Assembly (NCBI GenBank): GCA_002327865.1
Contig: DCUQ01000017.1
Location: 1 to 26,944 of the forward strand
Length of the DNA stretch: 26,944 nt
Source of the DNA: Syntrophaceae bacterium UBA2210
GTDB lineage: Bacteria > Desulfobacterota > Syntrophia > Syntrophales > UBA2210
Direction of reading: 5' to 3'
Each line of letters begins with the position of its first letter. Position 1 is the first letter of the stretch. Made by a program: the position numbers and the translations under genes. Under the pieces are notes generated by a model that ran no database searches, was not told the DNA's origin, and was given only the letters and a program-made list of their open reading frames with translations. This document shows, piece after piece, positions 1 through 6,987 of this stretch.

Positions 1-54
1 CACTTTGGTACGTATAGCAGGAAGGAAGCCATAGCTAGGATGAGCGGGGAATAA
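1..54 (+). CDS. Possible C-terminal fragment of a gene entering from the left
   Basis: The first frame is open from the window edge and reads 17 residues, HFGTYSRKEAIARMSGE, before a TAA stop at 52-54. The charged, helical composition is protein-like, but 17 residues are too few to name a family. Transposase C-termini can look like this, but that is a guess. It may be chance. Confidence 0.25.
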   Translation, partial: HFGTYSRKEAIARMSGE

Positions 55-270
55 GCTTTCAGTTGGGTGTATATTCTATCCCGCATTCATTGACCCGGCC
101 CGAGCACCCGACCTGTTGCTTTGTATTTGCAGTGGAGATATTGTCTGTATCGAGTTTTTATCGACTTCAGGGATCAATCAAACCGTCAAAAATCCGTCTC
201 TAGAACTCACCCAACTGCAAAACAGCGGGTTGCGTCTACGATTTCTTAATATGCGTGAGGCATCAAATGT
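55..270. other. Intergenic stretch without recognised content
   Basis: I see no convincing reading frame, structured RNA or repeat here. Together with the short frames at 1-54 and 271-423 it gives the left end of the window the look of decayed accessory DNA. Confidence 0.4.
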
Positions 271-423
271 TTAGGCTACCGGGGAATGAGATTCAAAGAG
301 ATTGGATCTTATCAATGCTTCAGGATCGGCCCTTATCAATTGTTCGTTTACTAATAGTGCTTTTAACCCGGTGAATGGTTGGGGTAACCACTGCTGAGTA
401 CAGATAGCGAGTGCCGGTGCCAT
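271..423 (-). CDS. Small hypothetical protein (50 aa), possibly a remnant
   Basis: An ATG-initiated frame of 50 codons starts 16 bp downstream of the stop of the FMN-binding gene on the same strand. It begins MAPALAICTQQWLPQPF and ends in FESHSPVA. Composition is protein-like, with few rare residues and an amphipathic leucine-rich middle. An AAAGGA sequence touches the ATG directly, which is too close for an efficient ribosome binding site. The frame also runs open a few codons upstream of the ATG, so it may be the tail of a longer, damaged gene. I do not recognise the family. Confidence 0.35.
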   Translation of the reverse strand: MAPALAICTQQWLPQPFTGLKALLVNEQLIRADPEALIRSNLFESHSPVA

Positions 424-439
424 TCCTTTGTTTTTATAA

Positions 440-877
440 TTACTGCGATATTACGATACGCTCTGTTTCATCAAAACCCGCAATGATATATTCGTGAACG
501 CTTACGAGTATTAGTGCATTGCCGGGGTTGTTGACAAACTGCTGGAGCTGAGGATGCCTGTTGAGAAAAATGGCTTGGAGGCCACTCTTAGTGTCTAATG
601 CTTCCCGGGCAGTTCCTATGACTGTTATCGCAATAGCTTCCCTAACATCGGAAGGCTGGTTGGTTCGATTGTCTATGAGTAAGGCTACTCTTTTATTTTC
701 TTGAATATTTTCATATTTGCGAGTATTTCGGTCGGTAACAAAAACGAGTGATTTCCAATCGTCAGTTATGGCAAATGCGACAAGATTACTATACGGCTGG
801 CCCTCACCCACCGAGTTGAGTACTGCGAAATACTGGGCATCAAAAACATCTTTTAATATCTGTTTCGGCTGGATCAT
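440..877 (-). CDS. Pyridoxamine 5'-phosphate oxidase-like FMN-binding split-barrel protein
   Basis: The 145-residue protein matches the split-barrel flavin-binding fold in length and pattern. An N-terminal strand reads FAVLNSVGEGQPYSNLVAF (about residues 16-34). It is followed by VFVTDRNTRKYENIQ (about 46-60), where FMN phosphate contacts usually lie, then by a strand with RVALLIDNR. Family members bind FMN, F420 or heme and reduce small molecules; the substrate cannot be told here. The ATG at 877 is preceded by an AGAGGGG ribosome binding site. It stands alone apart from a small downstream frame. A second protein of the same superfamily lies at 2594-2977, but the two are not close copies. 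Confidence 0.8.
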   Translation of the reverse strand: MIQPKQILKDVFDAQYFAVLNSVGEGQPYSNLVAFAITDDWKSLVFVTDRNTRKYENIQENKRVALLIDNRTNQPSDVREAIAITVIGTAREALDTKSGLQAIFLNRHPQLQQFVNNPGNALILVSVHEYIIAGFDETERIVISQ

Positions 878-1193
878 GTTATATCGCCCCTCTTTCTTGG
901 TATTAAAAAAGTTTGCTGCTTATTGTACGGCCAATCATTAAGTTGCTCAAGCTTGCGAGTTTATTGAGATCGCCTGTGATCTTGTATCGCATATTAGCAC
1001 TTGCAGCTGCCTAATGCCCAGCGAAATCTTTCTTCTCCTGGGTAACCCGAACAGGTGGCTGAACCCCTATAGGTGTATGGTGCTGGATCTTTCTACCTAT
1101 ACTCATGTTGAAACAAAGTCAGAACCGCCGCCGATAGCCAGGTGGTTCGTTATTTGAAGGAACGGAAGAAAATAATTTCGTTGAGGGATAAAT

Positions 1194-1328
1194 TTATCTA
1201 TTGATATCAGAAGGTCTTATAAGTGTATCTCCATCGAGAAAGGCCCTTTTGTCCATGAACGCATATTCGATGATATGACGAATAAACCCGGTATCCTTCA
1301 GTTTTGATTGGTAAGATGCATTATTCGA
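1194..1328 (-). pseudogene. C-terminal gene remnant (44 codons, no start)
   Basis: Read on the minus strand, this frame runs from just after a TGA at 1329-1331 to a TAA at 1194-1196. It encodes a protein-like stretch including GFIRHIIEYAFMDKRAFLDG followed by DTLIRPSDINR. It has the look of a real helical C-terminus but no ATG, GTG or TTG near its beginning, so it is best read as the tail of a decayed gene. I do not recognise the family. Confidence 0.35.
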
Positions 1329-1391
1329 TCATTAATACATCGGACGCGTTACCGGAAACGCGATTTTCCTGAATAAAAAGGAGGGCATGGT

Positions 1392-1436
1392 ATGACAGGT
1401 TTGATATCGAAAGAGATTCTTGAGACTATGCTGTAA
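1392..1436 (+). CDS. 14-codon micro-ORF behind a strong ribosome binding site
   Basis: An AAGGAGGG Shine-Dalgarno sequence at 1378-1385 lies 6 bases before an ATG. The frame reads MTGLISKEILETML and stops. The quality of the ribosome binding site suggests that a real gene once began here and was truncated, or that a short peptide is made. The sequence downstream has no frame continuing the protein. Confidence 0.25.
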   Translation: MTGLISKEILETML

Positions 1437-1630
1437 CAGAATTGATGATTAATGATGGAAATAGAATAAAATAATGCATCAGAGGCAGCTCTTTGGACCA
1501 TCCGCTGTGTGCTGTTTCGGTTTCTTTTTTGTCTTTAATTACAGATCTTCTTTGAGTGATTCGTTCAGCGCAGACGACTATTCCTCCATCAAGTTCTTTT
1601 GTATTGGTTCTTGTGTGCTCTTTTTTTATC

Positions 1631-2536
1631 CTACTGCAAAATTATACTCTTCAAGGCTTCTTCGATATTCGGATACGTGAATGTAAATCCCGCATCAAGC
1701 AGACGCCGGGGAATAACGCGCTGACCTTTAAGCAGAACGGAGCCGAATTCCCCGAGCATTAACCTGATTATAAAACCCGGCGAGGGTATGAAAGAAGGAC
1801 GATGCAAAATCTTACCGATAGCTCTCCCCAGGTCGATGTTACGAACCGGTTCTGGTGAACAAATATTTAACGCGCCTTGTATTTCCGTATGTTGAAGTAA
1901 AAACATAAATGCTTCTACAAGATCATTAATGTGTACCCAAGAGAACCACTGTTGTCCGTTGCCTAAAGGACCGCCCAGGAAATATTTGAACAAGGGAAGC
2001 ATCTGCCCTATCGCGCCCCCGTTTTTTCCCAGAACAATTCCGAACCTTGTAATAACAATGCGCGCTCCTTTCTCTTTGCCGAACATGGCTTCTTGTTCCC
2101 AATCGTAAGCGAGGCGTGCCAGAAAATCATTACCTGCCGGCATGTCCTCAGTTAGTTCCTCATCCTCATGAAAACCGTAATAACCTACCGCCGATGTGCT
2201 GAAAACAGTTATTTCTCTCGCGTCATCCGGCAAAGACGAAACCAGATTGCGGGTTGTTTGGATGCGGCTTTCGCGTATAATCTTTTTTTGCTCAGTAGTC
2301 CAGCGGCTGAAGATGGAGGCTCCGGCCAGATTGATTATCACATCGTGTTCTTTAACATAGTCCTGCCATCTTCCCTCAATATTTGGATTGCCTTCCAGAT
2401 AAGTAAGTCCGGCCATTTTTAATGCCGCGCCACCTGAGTTTTGGGTGAGGATTGTAACATTGTGTTTGGCTGAAATGAACTTTTTCGCAAGATACGTTCC
2501 GACAAATCCCGTACCGCCTGTAATAAAAATCTTCAT
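1631..2536 (-). CDS. TIGR01777-type NAD(P)-dependent epimerase (YfcH-like extended SDR)
   Basis: The 301-residue protein begins MKIFITGGTGFVGTYL, the Rossmann GxxGxxG nucleotide-binding motif of extended short-chain dehydrogenases. VIINLAGASI (about 66-75), FSTSAVGYYG (about 112-121) and RFGIVLGKNGGA (about 164-175) are typical of the TIGR01777/YfcH family. So is the C-terminal LLxGQRVIPRRLLDAGFTF region, the DUF1731-like end (about 268-287). Length is normal. Family members bind NADPH; the substrate is not established. The ATG at 2536 is preceded by AAAGAGG. It is the second gene of a likely two-gene unit with the flavin-binding gene at 2594-2977, separated by 57 bp. Confidence 0.88.
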   Translation of the reverse strand: MKIFITGGTGFVGTYLAKKFISAKHNVTILTQNSGGAALKMAGLTYLEGNPNIEGRWQDYVKEHDVIINLAGASIFSRWTTEQKKIIRESRIQTTRNLVSSLPDDAREITVFSTSAVGYYGFHEDEELTEDMPAGNDFLARLAYDWEQEAMFGKEKGARIVITRFGIVLGKNGGAIGQMLPLFKYFLGGPLGNGQQWFSWVHINDLVEAFMFLLQHTEIQGALNICSPEPVRNIDLGRAIGKILHRPSFIPSPGFIIRLMLGEFGSVLLKGQRVIPRRLLDAGFTFTYPNIEEALKSIILQ

Positions 2537-2593
2537 GATAATCGTACCTCTTTCATCAAAAGAGTTAAATGAGGCGCTTTGTCAAACCGGCAC

Positions 2594-2977
2594 TTATTTG
2601 CCGTCGCCGATGAGCGGTAATACTTTGTCCACTTTAAAATATATGAGGAATTTTGATTCCATATTATCCTTATGTCCGATTCCTTTATATTTCTTGCGGC
2701 GGATATTTTCGATGAGAGGGCTGTCTTTTTCCTCGTGAGTTTTTGTAAGATAAAGTCGGTATCCTTTATAAGAACCATCTTCTTTGAAGATATATATCGC
2801 GGAGGAATTTGTTTTCAGATTGGCATGAGTCAACCTGTCGGAGGCAATAAAGGCCACAGTATCTTCATCCACAAAATGTGGTCTTCCGTAGATGGCTGCA
2901 TTTACTTTCCCCTTGTCATCGGCGGTGGAAAGAACACCGACTCCACTGGCATTTTCAAAATAGTCGTCAAACTTCAT
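2594..2977 (-). CDS. Pyridoxamine 5'-phosphate oxidase family protein (FMN-binding)
   Basis: The 127-residue protein shows the split-barrel pattern: GVGVLSTADDKGKVNAAIYG (about 12-31), then VAFIASDRLTHANLKTN (about 41-57), then a strand with AIYIFKEDGSYKGYRLYL. The central lysine-rich segment is likely surface. These proteins bind FMN and act on small molecules in the cytoplasm. A good AAGGAGG ribosome binding site precedes the ATG. It is the first gene of a probable operon with the downstream epimerase and is divergent from the lipocalin gene, 80 bp away, so the intervening DNA should hold both promoters. Confidence 0.8.
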   Translation of the reverse strand: MKFDDYFENASGVGVLSTADDKGKVNAAIYGRPHFVDEDTVAFIASDRLTHANLKTNSSAIYIFKEDGSYKGYRLYLTKTHEEKDSPLIENIRRKKYKGIGHKDNMESKFLIYFKVDKVLPLIGDGK

Positions 2978-3057
2978 ATTTCCTCCTTTCTAATCCCACT
3001 CTTTTCATGTAAAGTGTCAAAATTATAACCGATTGTGAAGAAGAAAGACAAGCTTTA

Positions 3058-3570
3058 ATGAAAAAAGTACTCATGGCCTTTGTTCTGCTGCTTGCCGGTT
3101 GCGTAAGTGTGCCGGAGAATATAACGCCTGTTGATAATTTTAATATCGAACGGTATCTAGGCAAGTGGTATGAGATAGCTCGGCTTGATCACTCCTTTGA
3201 AAAAGGGCTAACGTCGGTTATTGCTGAATACAGCCTGCGCCCTGATGGTGGTTTACGGGTTATAAATACAGGTTATTCTCAGAAAGAAAATAAATGGAAA
3301 AAAATTGAGGGCAAGGGTTATTTTGTTGATCGTCAAGATGTGGGCTTTCTTAAAGTTTCTTTTTTTGGGCCTTTTTATGGTTCCTATATTGTCTTTTCTT
3401 TGGATCGCGATTATTCATATGCGTTGGTATGCGGTCCGGATAAATCTTATCTATGGCTATTAGCCCGCAACTCTAGAATAGATGATGATCTAAAGAAACG
3501 TTTAATTGATCAAGCCAACGCTCGAGGATTTGATACAGAAAAATTAATATCTGTGCGGCATGATGACTAA
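3058..3570 (+). CDS. blc: Outer-membrane lipocalin lipoprotein, Blc-like
   Basis: The protein has 170 residues, close to the usual length of bacterial lipocalin Blc. It starts with a lipoprotein signal peptide, MKKVLMAFVLLLAGC, with Cys15 as the lipidated residue; the next residue is Val, so no Asp+2 inner-membrane retention signal is seen. The lipocalin signature GKWYEIARLDHSFEKG (about 36-51) is clear, and later strands such as YALVCGPDKSYLWLLARN carry the second conserved block. Blc-type lipocalins bind fatty acids or lysophospholipids in the cell envelope. The ribosome binding site is weak. A REPIN-like repeat begins 11 bp after the stop. Confidence 0.92.
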   Translation: MKKVLMAFVLLLAGCVSVPENITPVDNFNIERYLGKWYEIARLDHSFEKGLTSVIAEYSLRPDGGLRVINTGYSQKENKWKKIEGKGYFVDRQDVGFLKVSFFGPFYGSYIVFSLDRDYSYALVCGPDKSYLWLLARNSRIDDDLKKRLIDQANARGFDTEKLISVRHDD

Positions 3571-3581
3571 ATCCTTTATAG

Positions 3582-3655
3582 TTTAAATAGGGACACTCCC
3601 CTATTTAAACAAGAAAGATAGACTGCTGAAAAATAATAGGGAAGTGTCCCTATTT
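3582..3655. repeat. REPIN-like element, copy A
   Basis: The left arm TTTAAATAGGG, loop ACACTC, then CCCTATTTAAA is a perfect 11-bp hairpin (3582-3609). The right arm AATAGGG, loop AAGTGT, then CCCTATT (3635-3654) is a second hairpin. The two arms are inverted copies of each other, so the whole unit is two inverted REPs around a spacer containing AAGAAAGATAGACTGCTG. Copies B and C (4383-4455, 5764-5839) share the spacer and orientation. REPIN mobilisation by RAYT transposases is established in other bacteria; no RAYT gene is present here. Confidence 0.85.
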
Positions 3656-4369
3656 CCTCCCAGTTCTGTCCAACCGACTGCGAATGATGTCCGCAATATG
3701 GCTGGCCCAAATTGAATATGCAAGTGCCCCAGGGTGAAAGCCATCCTTAGCTATATAAACATCGTCGAAAGGATAATTTATTGTAACAATCTCACATCTG
3801 TCAAAGTCTTCAACACATTTTTCTAATGCGCCATTGAAGCACTTTGCCCGTAGGCCGAGGTACCACCTCAGTGGTTGAGGTAGGGCAGGAAAGAAGTGCA
3901 TCGGGGGAAGGCTTGATAAAAGTATATGTTGTGAATGGAACTTTGACTGGAGCAACTCGATAATCTGACATTGTTGACTAATCCATTTGTTACAATTGGT
4001 TCCATGGGTAACATCATTAACTCCTATCGATGTGACAACAATATCGAATGTCTCCGGCATCGCAATTTTAAGTTCTGCGATGACATCCTTCGCTCTATGA
4101 CCATTTTGGGCAATTAACTTCCAGGAAACCCGGTATTCTGAACCAAGCTCTGTGATTAATTGACCTGATAGAGCTTGACTTTGTGTGGGTACGCCAACGC
4201 CAGACGCTGCAGAATCACCAAGGATTAACAAACTCAAGAGTGGCCCATGGCCATAAATTCCAGACCTCTCACCAGACGGTTCAGGTAGTTTGGGTGTTAC
4301 ATGCCGGACATAAAGACCCTGAACGATAAATAATGGCGCAAGGCCAATTGTTGCAAATTTATATTTCAT
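3650..4369 (-). CDS. SGNH/GDSL-family hydrolase
   Basis: The 239-residue protein from the ATG at 4369 starts MKYKFATIGLAPLFIVQGLY, an N-terminal hydrophobic segment. It then shows the SGNH blocks: LLILGDSAASGVGV (block I, catalytic Ser), a Gly in AQNGHRAKDV (block II), VTSIGVNDVTHGT (block III, Asn) and DGFHPGALAYSIWA (block V, catalytic Asp and His). It is probably a membrane-anchored esterase or lipase. The frame remains open for 47 codons upstream, but those codons are REPIN copy B sequence, so I reject that longer start; no clear Shine-Dalgarno precedes the chosen ATG. The TAG stop lies inside the right arm of REPIN copy A, so repeats bound the gene on both sides. Confidence 0.85.
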   Translation of the reverse strand: MKYKFATIGLAPLFIVQGLYVRHVTPKLPEPSGERSGIYGHGPLLSLLILGDSAASGVGVPTQSQALSGQLITELGSEYRVSWKLIAQNGHRAKDVIAELKIAMPETFDIVVTSIGVNDVTHGTNCNKWISQQCQIIELLQSKFHSQHILLSSLPPMHFFPALPQPLRWYLGLRAKCFNGALEKCVEDFDRCEIVTINYPFDDVYIAKDGFHPGALAYSIWASHIADIIRSRLDRTGRK

Positions 4370-4382
4370 TTTATGAATTTGC

Positions 4383-4455
4383 TTAAATAGGGACACTCCC
4401 CTATTTAAATAAGAAAGATAGACTGCTGAAAAATAATAGGGAAGCGTCCCTATTT
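4383..4455. repeat. REPIN-like element, copy B, followed by short tandem repeat
   Basis: This is nearly identical to copy A and in the same orientation, with one change (GAAGCGTCCC instead of GAAGTGTCCC) in the right arm. It is followed to about 4481 by two extra units of a CTATTTCCTC-like 9-10 bp tandem repeat, probably slippage duplication of the element's edge. It lies 14 bp upstream of the SGNH hydrolase start codon on the minus strand, where the ribosome binding site would be expected. Confidence 0.85.
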
Positions 4456-4616
4456 CCTCCCTATTTCCTCCTATTTCCTCCGAAAGTCTCTTTGAAGAGG
4501 ATCTTGACAAGGTGCCATAATGGAGTTAGTTATTTAATATATTTTATTAATTCTTAAAAGTAAATTTGCCTGCTTTTTCCACTCTCTGCCAATTTACTTC
4601 TACGAAAGTTTTCATT

Positions 4617-5747
4617 ATGACACTGAAGCAAAAAAAGGTGCTCCTTGTCGATGGATTAAATCGATCGGGATTGGCAATTGCCAGAGCATTAAAATGTTCC
4701 GGTGATTTTAGAATCGATGTCGCCGTTGCTGAAAAAACTTTTTCAAACACGATAAGGAGAATAACTGATTTTCATATTATCAACCGCATTCATTTCATTG
4801 GATGTAGTTTTTATGACAGCTCGTTCTCTGATCGATTAGTTGAGATTGTAACCCGGAGCAACACGGATATCATCATACCCATTGGTCCTTCGGCAGTTTT
4901 GATCTCGAAAATCAAGCCTCAGCTTGAGAAACTGTGCAAGGTTTTAATAGAAGATTACGAAAAGGTGCTCATCTTTCATGATAAAAGCAAAACGCTAGAC
5001 ATCTCAAAAGATTCGGGTGTCCCTCATCCGGCTACATGGTTGCCGGAAAACATTGAGGAAGTAGAAAGCCTTGCCGAAGAAATCAAATACCCGTTCGTTA
5101 TCAAGGCCCGCAAAGGTTCCGGCGCTGATGGAGTATGGTATGCCAAAGATAAATCCGAACTGATTCATCTTTACAGCAAGGTGACCAGTCTACATAACAC
5201 CGGTGATGGTTTGTTGCGTGACAGTTCCCATCCAATGCTGCAGGAATATATATCTGGAGAACTTCATGACGTGACCGCTTTCTGTATTAATGGTGAAATG
5301 AAGTTAGGGCTTACTCAAAAGAGGTTAATGACACGGCCGGTATCAGGCGGCATGGGTATCGTAAATGTAACAACGAAAAACGAACAATTACTGCAATATG
5401 CTGAAAAAATCATCGACAGGGTAAAATGGAATGGTGTCATGCTTATGGATTTTATCATCGATGATCGTGATGGCCGGGCGAAGTTGCTCGAAATCAATCC
5501 ACGATTTTGGGGCACAACAGGATTGACGATAAAGGCGGGTTATAATTATCCATACTACCTCGTTCTCGATGCATATGGCTTGAAGATCGATTATCCTTCA
5601 GATTACAAAAAAGACCTTAACTGCAGGTGGCCCTTACAGGAGCTTTTTACTGTCTTTGAAAAACCTTTCGATATGCAGGTTGTTTCAAATCGCTTAAAGG
5701 GATTTATCTCCCGATTTACCTTAAAGAATTGTATATATGAGTTTTAA
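4617..5747 (+). CDS. ATP-grasp domain protein (carboxylate-amine ligase-like)
   Basis: The 376-residue protein from the ATG at 4617 begins MTLKQKKVLLVDGLNRSG, a pre-ATP-grasp Rossmann-like start. KYPFVIKARKGSGADGVWYA (about 160-179) is the ATP-binding glycine-rich loop. MLQEYISGELHDVTAF follows. DFIIDDRDGRAKLLEINPRF then WGT carries the acidic and Asn metal ligands of the ATP-grasp fold. Such enzymes ligate a carboxylate to an amine or thiol through acyl phosphate. Isolated members often belong to surface-polymer or secondary-metabolite pathways; the substrates are unknown. An upstream in-frame ATG at 4566 would add 17 residues of non-conserved sequence and is rejected. It sits alone between REPIN copies B and C. 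Confidence 0.85.
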   Translation: MTLKQKKVLLVDGLNRSGLAIARALKCSGDFRIDVAVAEKTFSNTIRRITDFHIINRIHFIGCSFYDSSFSDRLVEIVTRSNTDIIIPIGPSAVLISKIKPQLEKLCKVLIEDYEKVLIFHDKSKTLDISKDSGVPHPATWLPENIEEVESLAEEIKYPFVIKARKGSGADGVWYAKDKSELIHLYSKVTSLHNTGDGLLRDSSHPMLQEYISGELHDVTAFCINGEMKLGLTQKRLMTRPVSGGMGIVNVTTKNEQLLQYAEKIIDRVKWNGVMLMDFIIDDRDGRAKLLEINPRFWGTTGLTIKAGYNYPYYLVLDAYGLKIDYPSDYKKDLNCRWPLQELFTVFEKPFDMQVVSNRLKGFISRFTLKNCIYEF

Positions 5748-6090
5748 AACCGACGCACTTCAGGTTAAATAGGGACACTCCCCTATGGTTAAATAGGGAC
5801 ACTCCCCTATTAAAATAAGAAAGATGGACTGCTGAAAACTTATCATGGATGATCTTGCCGACCAATTCACGTCTTTGAGCCCAGGAACTTCCGCGGTCTT
5901 TCCAGAATAGCTCAATGGTCTTGTAGGGATTTGGATTATTGTACCCTGCTTCTTCGATCAATAAATCAAGATCAATGTACAATTCTTGATATTCTTTTGG
6001 CTGATTTTCATTTCTACCATCTGTTGCATAAGCAATCATTATTGATGAAATATTTGAAATAGCCGTTTTGAGTTTTTCTAACTTGTCCAT
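5716..6090 (-). CDS. Hypothetical cassette protein with repeat-derived C-terminus
   Basis: The 124-residue protein begins MDKLEKLKTAISNISSI. It is followed by an acidic and aromatic stretch including YNNPNPYKTIELFWKDRG and SWAQRRELVGKII (to about residue 82). From FSAVHLSYFNRGVSLF onward the sequence is translated REPIN copy C plus the tail of the neighbouring ATP-grasp gene read antisense, so the original C-terminus is lost. The start lies 16 bp after the core site of an attC-like element, which fits the second gene of an integron cassette array. I do not recognise the N-terminal family. It may be a broken gene. Confidence 0.55.
   Translation of the reverse strand: MDKLEKLKTAISNISSIMIAYATDGRNENQPKEYQELYIDLDLLIEEAGYNNPNPYKTIELFWKDRGSSWAQRRELVGKIIHDKFSAVHLSYFNRGVSLFNHRGVSLFNLKCVGFKTHIYNSLR
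5764..5839. repeat. REPIN-like element, copy C, rearranged
   Basis: The left arm with AAATAGGGACACTCCCCTAT occurs twice in tandem (about 5766-5786 and 5790-5810). The shared spacer AAGAAAGATGGACTGCTGAAAA follows in two pieces, and the right arm is missing. The element interrupts the 3' end of the minus-strand gene at 5716-6090 and so probably inserted into, or recombined within, that gene. Confidence 0.8.
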
Positions 6091-6106
6091 TGAGTCCTAA
6101 TTTTAT

Positions 6107-6183
6107 CCCCTAACGCTCCGCATAACCAGCTGGCGATGGAGCGCAGCGGAATTGCCAGTCCAAGTTGATGTGGTTGTTATGGC
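6107..6183 (-). other. attC-like integron recombination site
   Basis: On the minus strand the 77-bp site opens with GCCATAAC (6183-6176) and ends with GTTAGGGG (6114-6107), the RYYYAAC and GTTRRRY boxes of attC. Inside, CCACAT pairs with ATGCGG through one G-T wobble as L boxes. A central stem, CTGGCAAT with ATCGCCAG, forms around a GC-rich loop. The site starts 5 bp after the methyltransferase stop and ends 16 bp before the next gene's ATG, on the same strand, exactly as in cassette arrays. The GTTATGCGGAGCGTTAG end is typical of many environmental cassettes (recollection, not a search). Confidence 0.8.
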
Positions 6184-6188
6184 TCTCT

Positions 6189-6965
6189 TTAATCCAGTTT
6201 TCTTGCGATATATACACCGTAGCTGTAGTGAGTTTTATATTTCTCATACAGTTCAATTTCTCGATTTTCCGCTTCAACTATTGCTCGTGCTTCTTCGCTG
6301 TTGCCGTTCCGGCTGAGGAAATCCTTGAAGCTATCCTGCATTGGTCGATAATAATTATCCAGCCAACAATGCTCTGGTAAAACAAAATAGCCAATCGGAG
6401 AATAGCCGTTCTTCTCCAGTACGCCAATCTTTGAAGAGGCCACATCAATTTCGGGATATTCGCCCTCCCAATATTTCTGGAGTTCCAACGGACGGGAGGC
6501 TGTAATCCAGGTAATCTCCGAAACCACCAGTAGACCGCCCACTTTCAGATAGCGCCTCCAGTCTTTTACGCCTTTTTCAAAACCGATATTGTATATCGCA
6601 CCCTCAGACCAGATAACATCATATTCCTCATCTCGAAACGGCAGGTTGTCCATTGAACAGCAAAGGGTCGTTACTTTTTCGGAAAACCCCATGCTTTTGG
6701 CCCTGCCTTCAAGTACTTCAAGAAAGTCTTGAAGGAAATCCACTGCCGTAATCTGAGCTTTCAATAGACGAGCGAGCAATAGGGTAGAAGCCCCTGTGCC
6801 GCAGCCTATATCGGCAATCTTTAAAGGCGTAGCGCGGTCTATCATAGCCAGGCTGAGAGCTTTTTCCGTCTCTTCATCCCCGCCTGGACCCTGCCGGTTT
6901 GCGCTTTTATGAAGGTCTATCAATAGTTGATAATCTTCCACTGATCTATCCATATCTGTAGCCAT
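6189..6965 (-). CDS. Class I SAM-dependent methyltransferase, integron gene cassette
   Basis: The 258-residue protein contains the SAM-binding motif I, LKIADIGCGTGAS (about 48-60), motif II ITAVDFLQDF, and NLPFRDEEYDVIWSEGAIYN around motif IV. It is a soluble small-molecule or biopolymer methyltransferase of unknown substrate; its N-terminal LLIDLHKSANRQGPGG segment recurs in a family of such enzymes. The ATG at 6965 sits within a GTTATGGC box that is the cassette's 5' boundary. An ATG four codons later is an alternative, and a TTG at 7037 would lie outside the cassette. Neither has a clear ribosome binding site. An attC-like site follows the stop by 5 bp. Confidence 0.85.
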   Translation of the reverse strand: MATDMDRSVEDYQLLIDLHKSANRQGPGGDEETEKALSLAMIDRATPLKIADIGCGTGASTLLLARLLKAQITAVDFLQDFLEVLEGRAKSMGFSEKVTTLCCSMDNLPFRDEEYDVIWSEGAIYNIGFEKGVKDWRRYLKVGGLLVVSEITWITASRPLELQKYWEGEYPEIDVASSKIGVLEKNGYSPIGYFVLPEHCWLDNYYRPMQDSFKDFLSRNGNSEEARAIVEAENREIELYEKYKTHYSYGVYIARKLD

Positions 6966-6987
6966 AACAATTAATATACCAACTTGG
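6961..6987 (-). other. 5' cassette boundary (core-site-like sequence)
   Basis: On the minus strand this segment begins CCAAGTTG and ends TTGTTATGGC. The GTTATGGC box is the exact reverse complement of the outer GCCATAAC box of the attC-like site at 6107-6183. This is expected because in a circular cassette those two boxes belong to the same site. The CCAAGTTG part also matches attC in inverted orientation, giving the cassette inverted ends. Confidence 0.6.

Larger units (their letters stand above)
878..1630. other. 753-bp region lacking an intact gene; carries coding remnants
   Basis: No intact gene is convincing. Two short coding-like pieces are listed separately: a minus-strand frame at 1194-1328 and a plus-strand micro-ORF at 1392-1436. 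A plus-strand frame of 47 codons from an ATG at 1014 and a 68-codon frame from 1474 have unlikely compositions. The second also overlaps the epimerase antisense, so I do not call either. Confidence 0.5.

Noticed and set aside
1474..1680. 68-codon frame starting MHQRQLFGPSAVCC
   Set aside because: Phe/Ser/Cys-rich composition, no ribosome binding site and overlap with the epimerase on the other strand.
4370..4510. N-terminal 47-residue extension of the SGNH hydrolase
   Set aside because: The DNA is REPIN copy B plus its tandem repeat, and the family's N-terminus begins at the internal Met.
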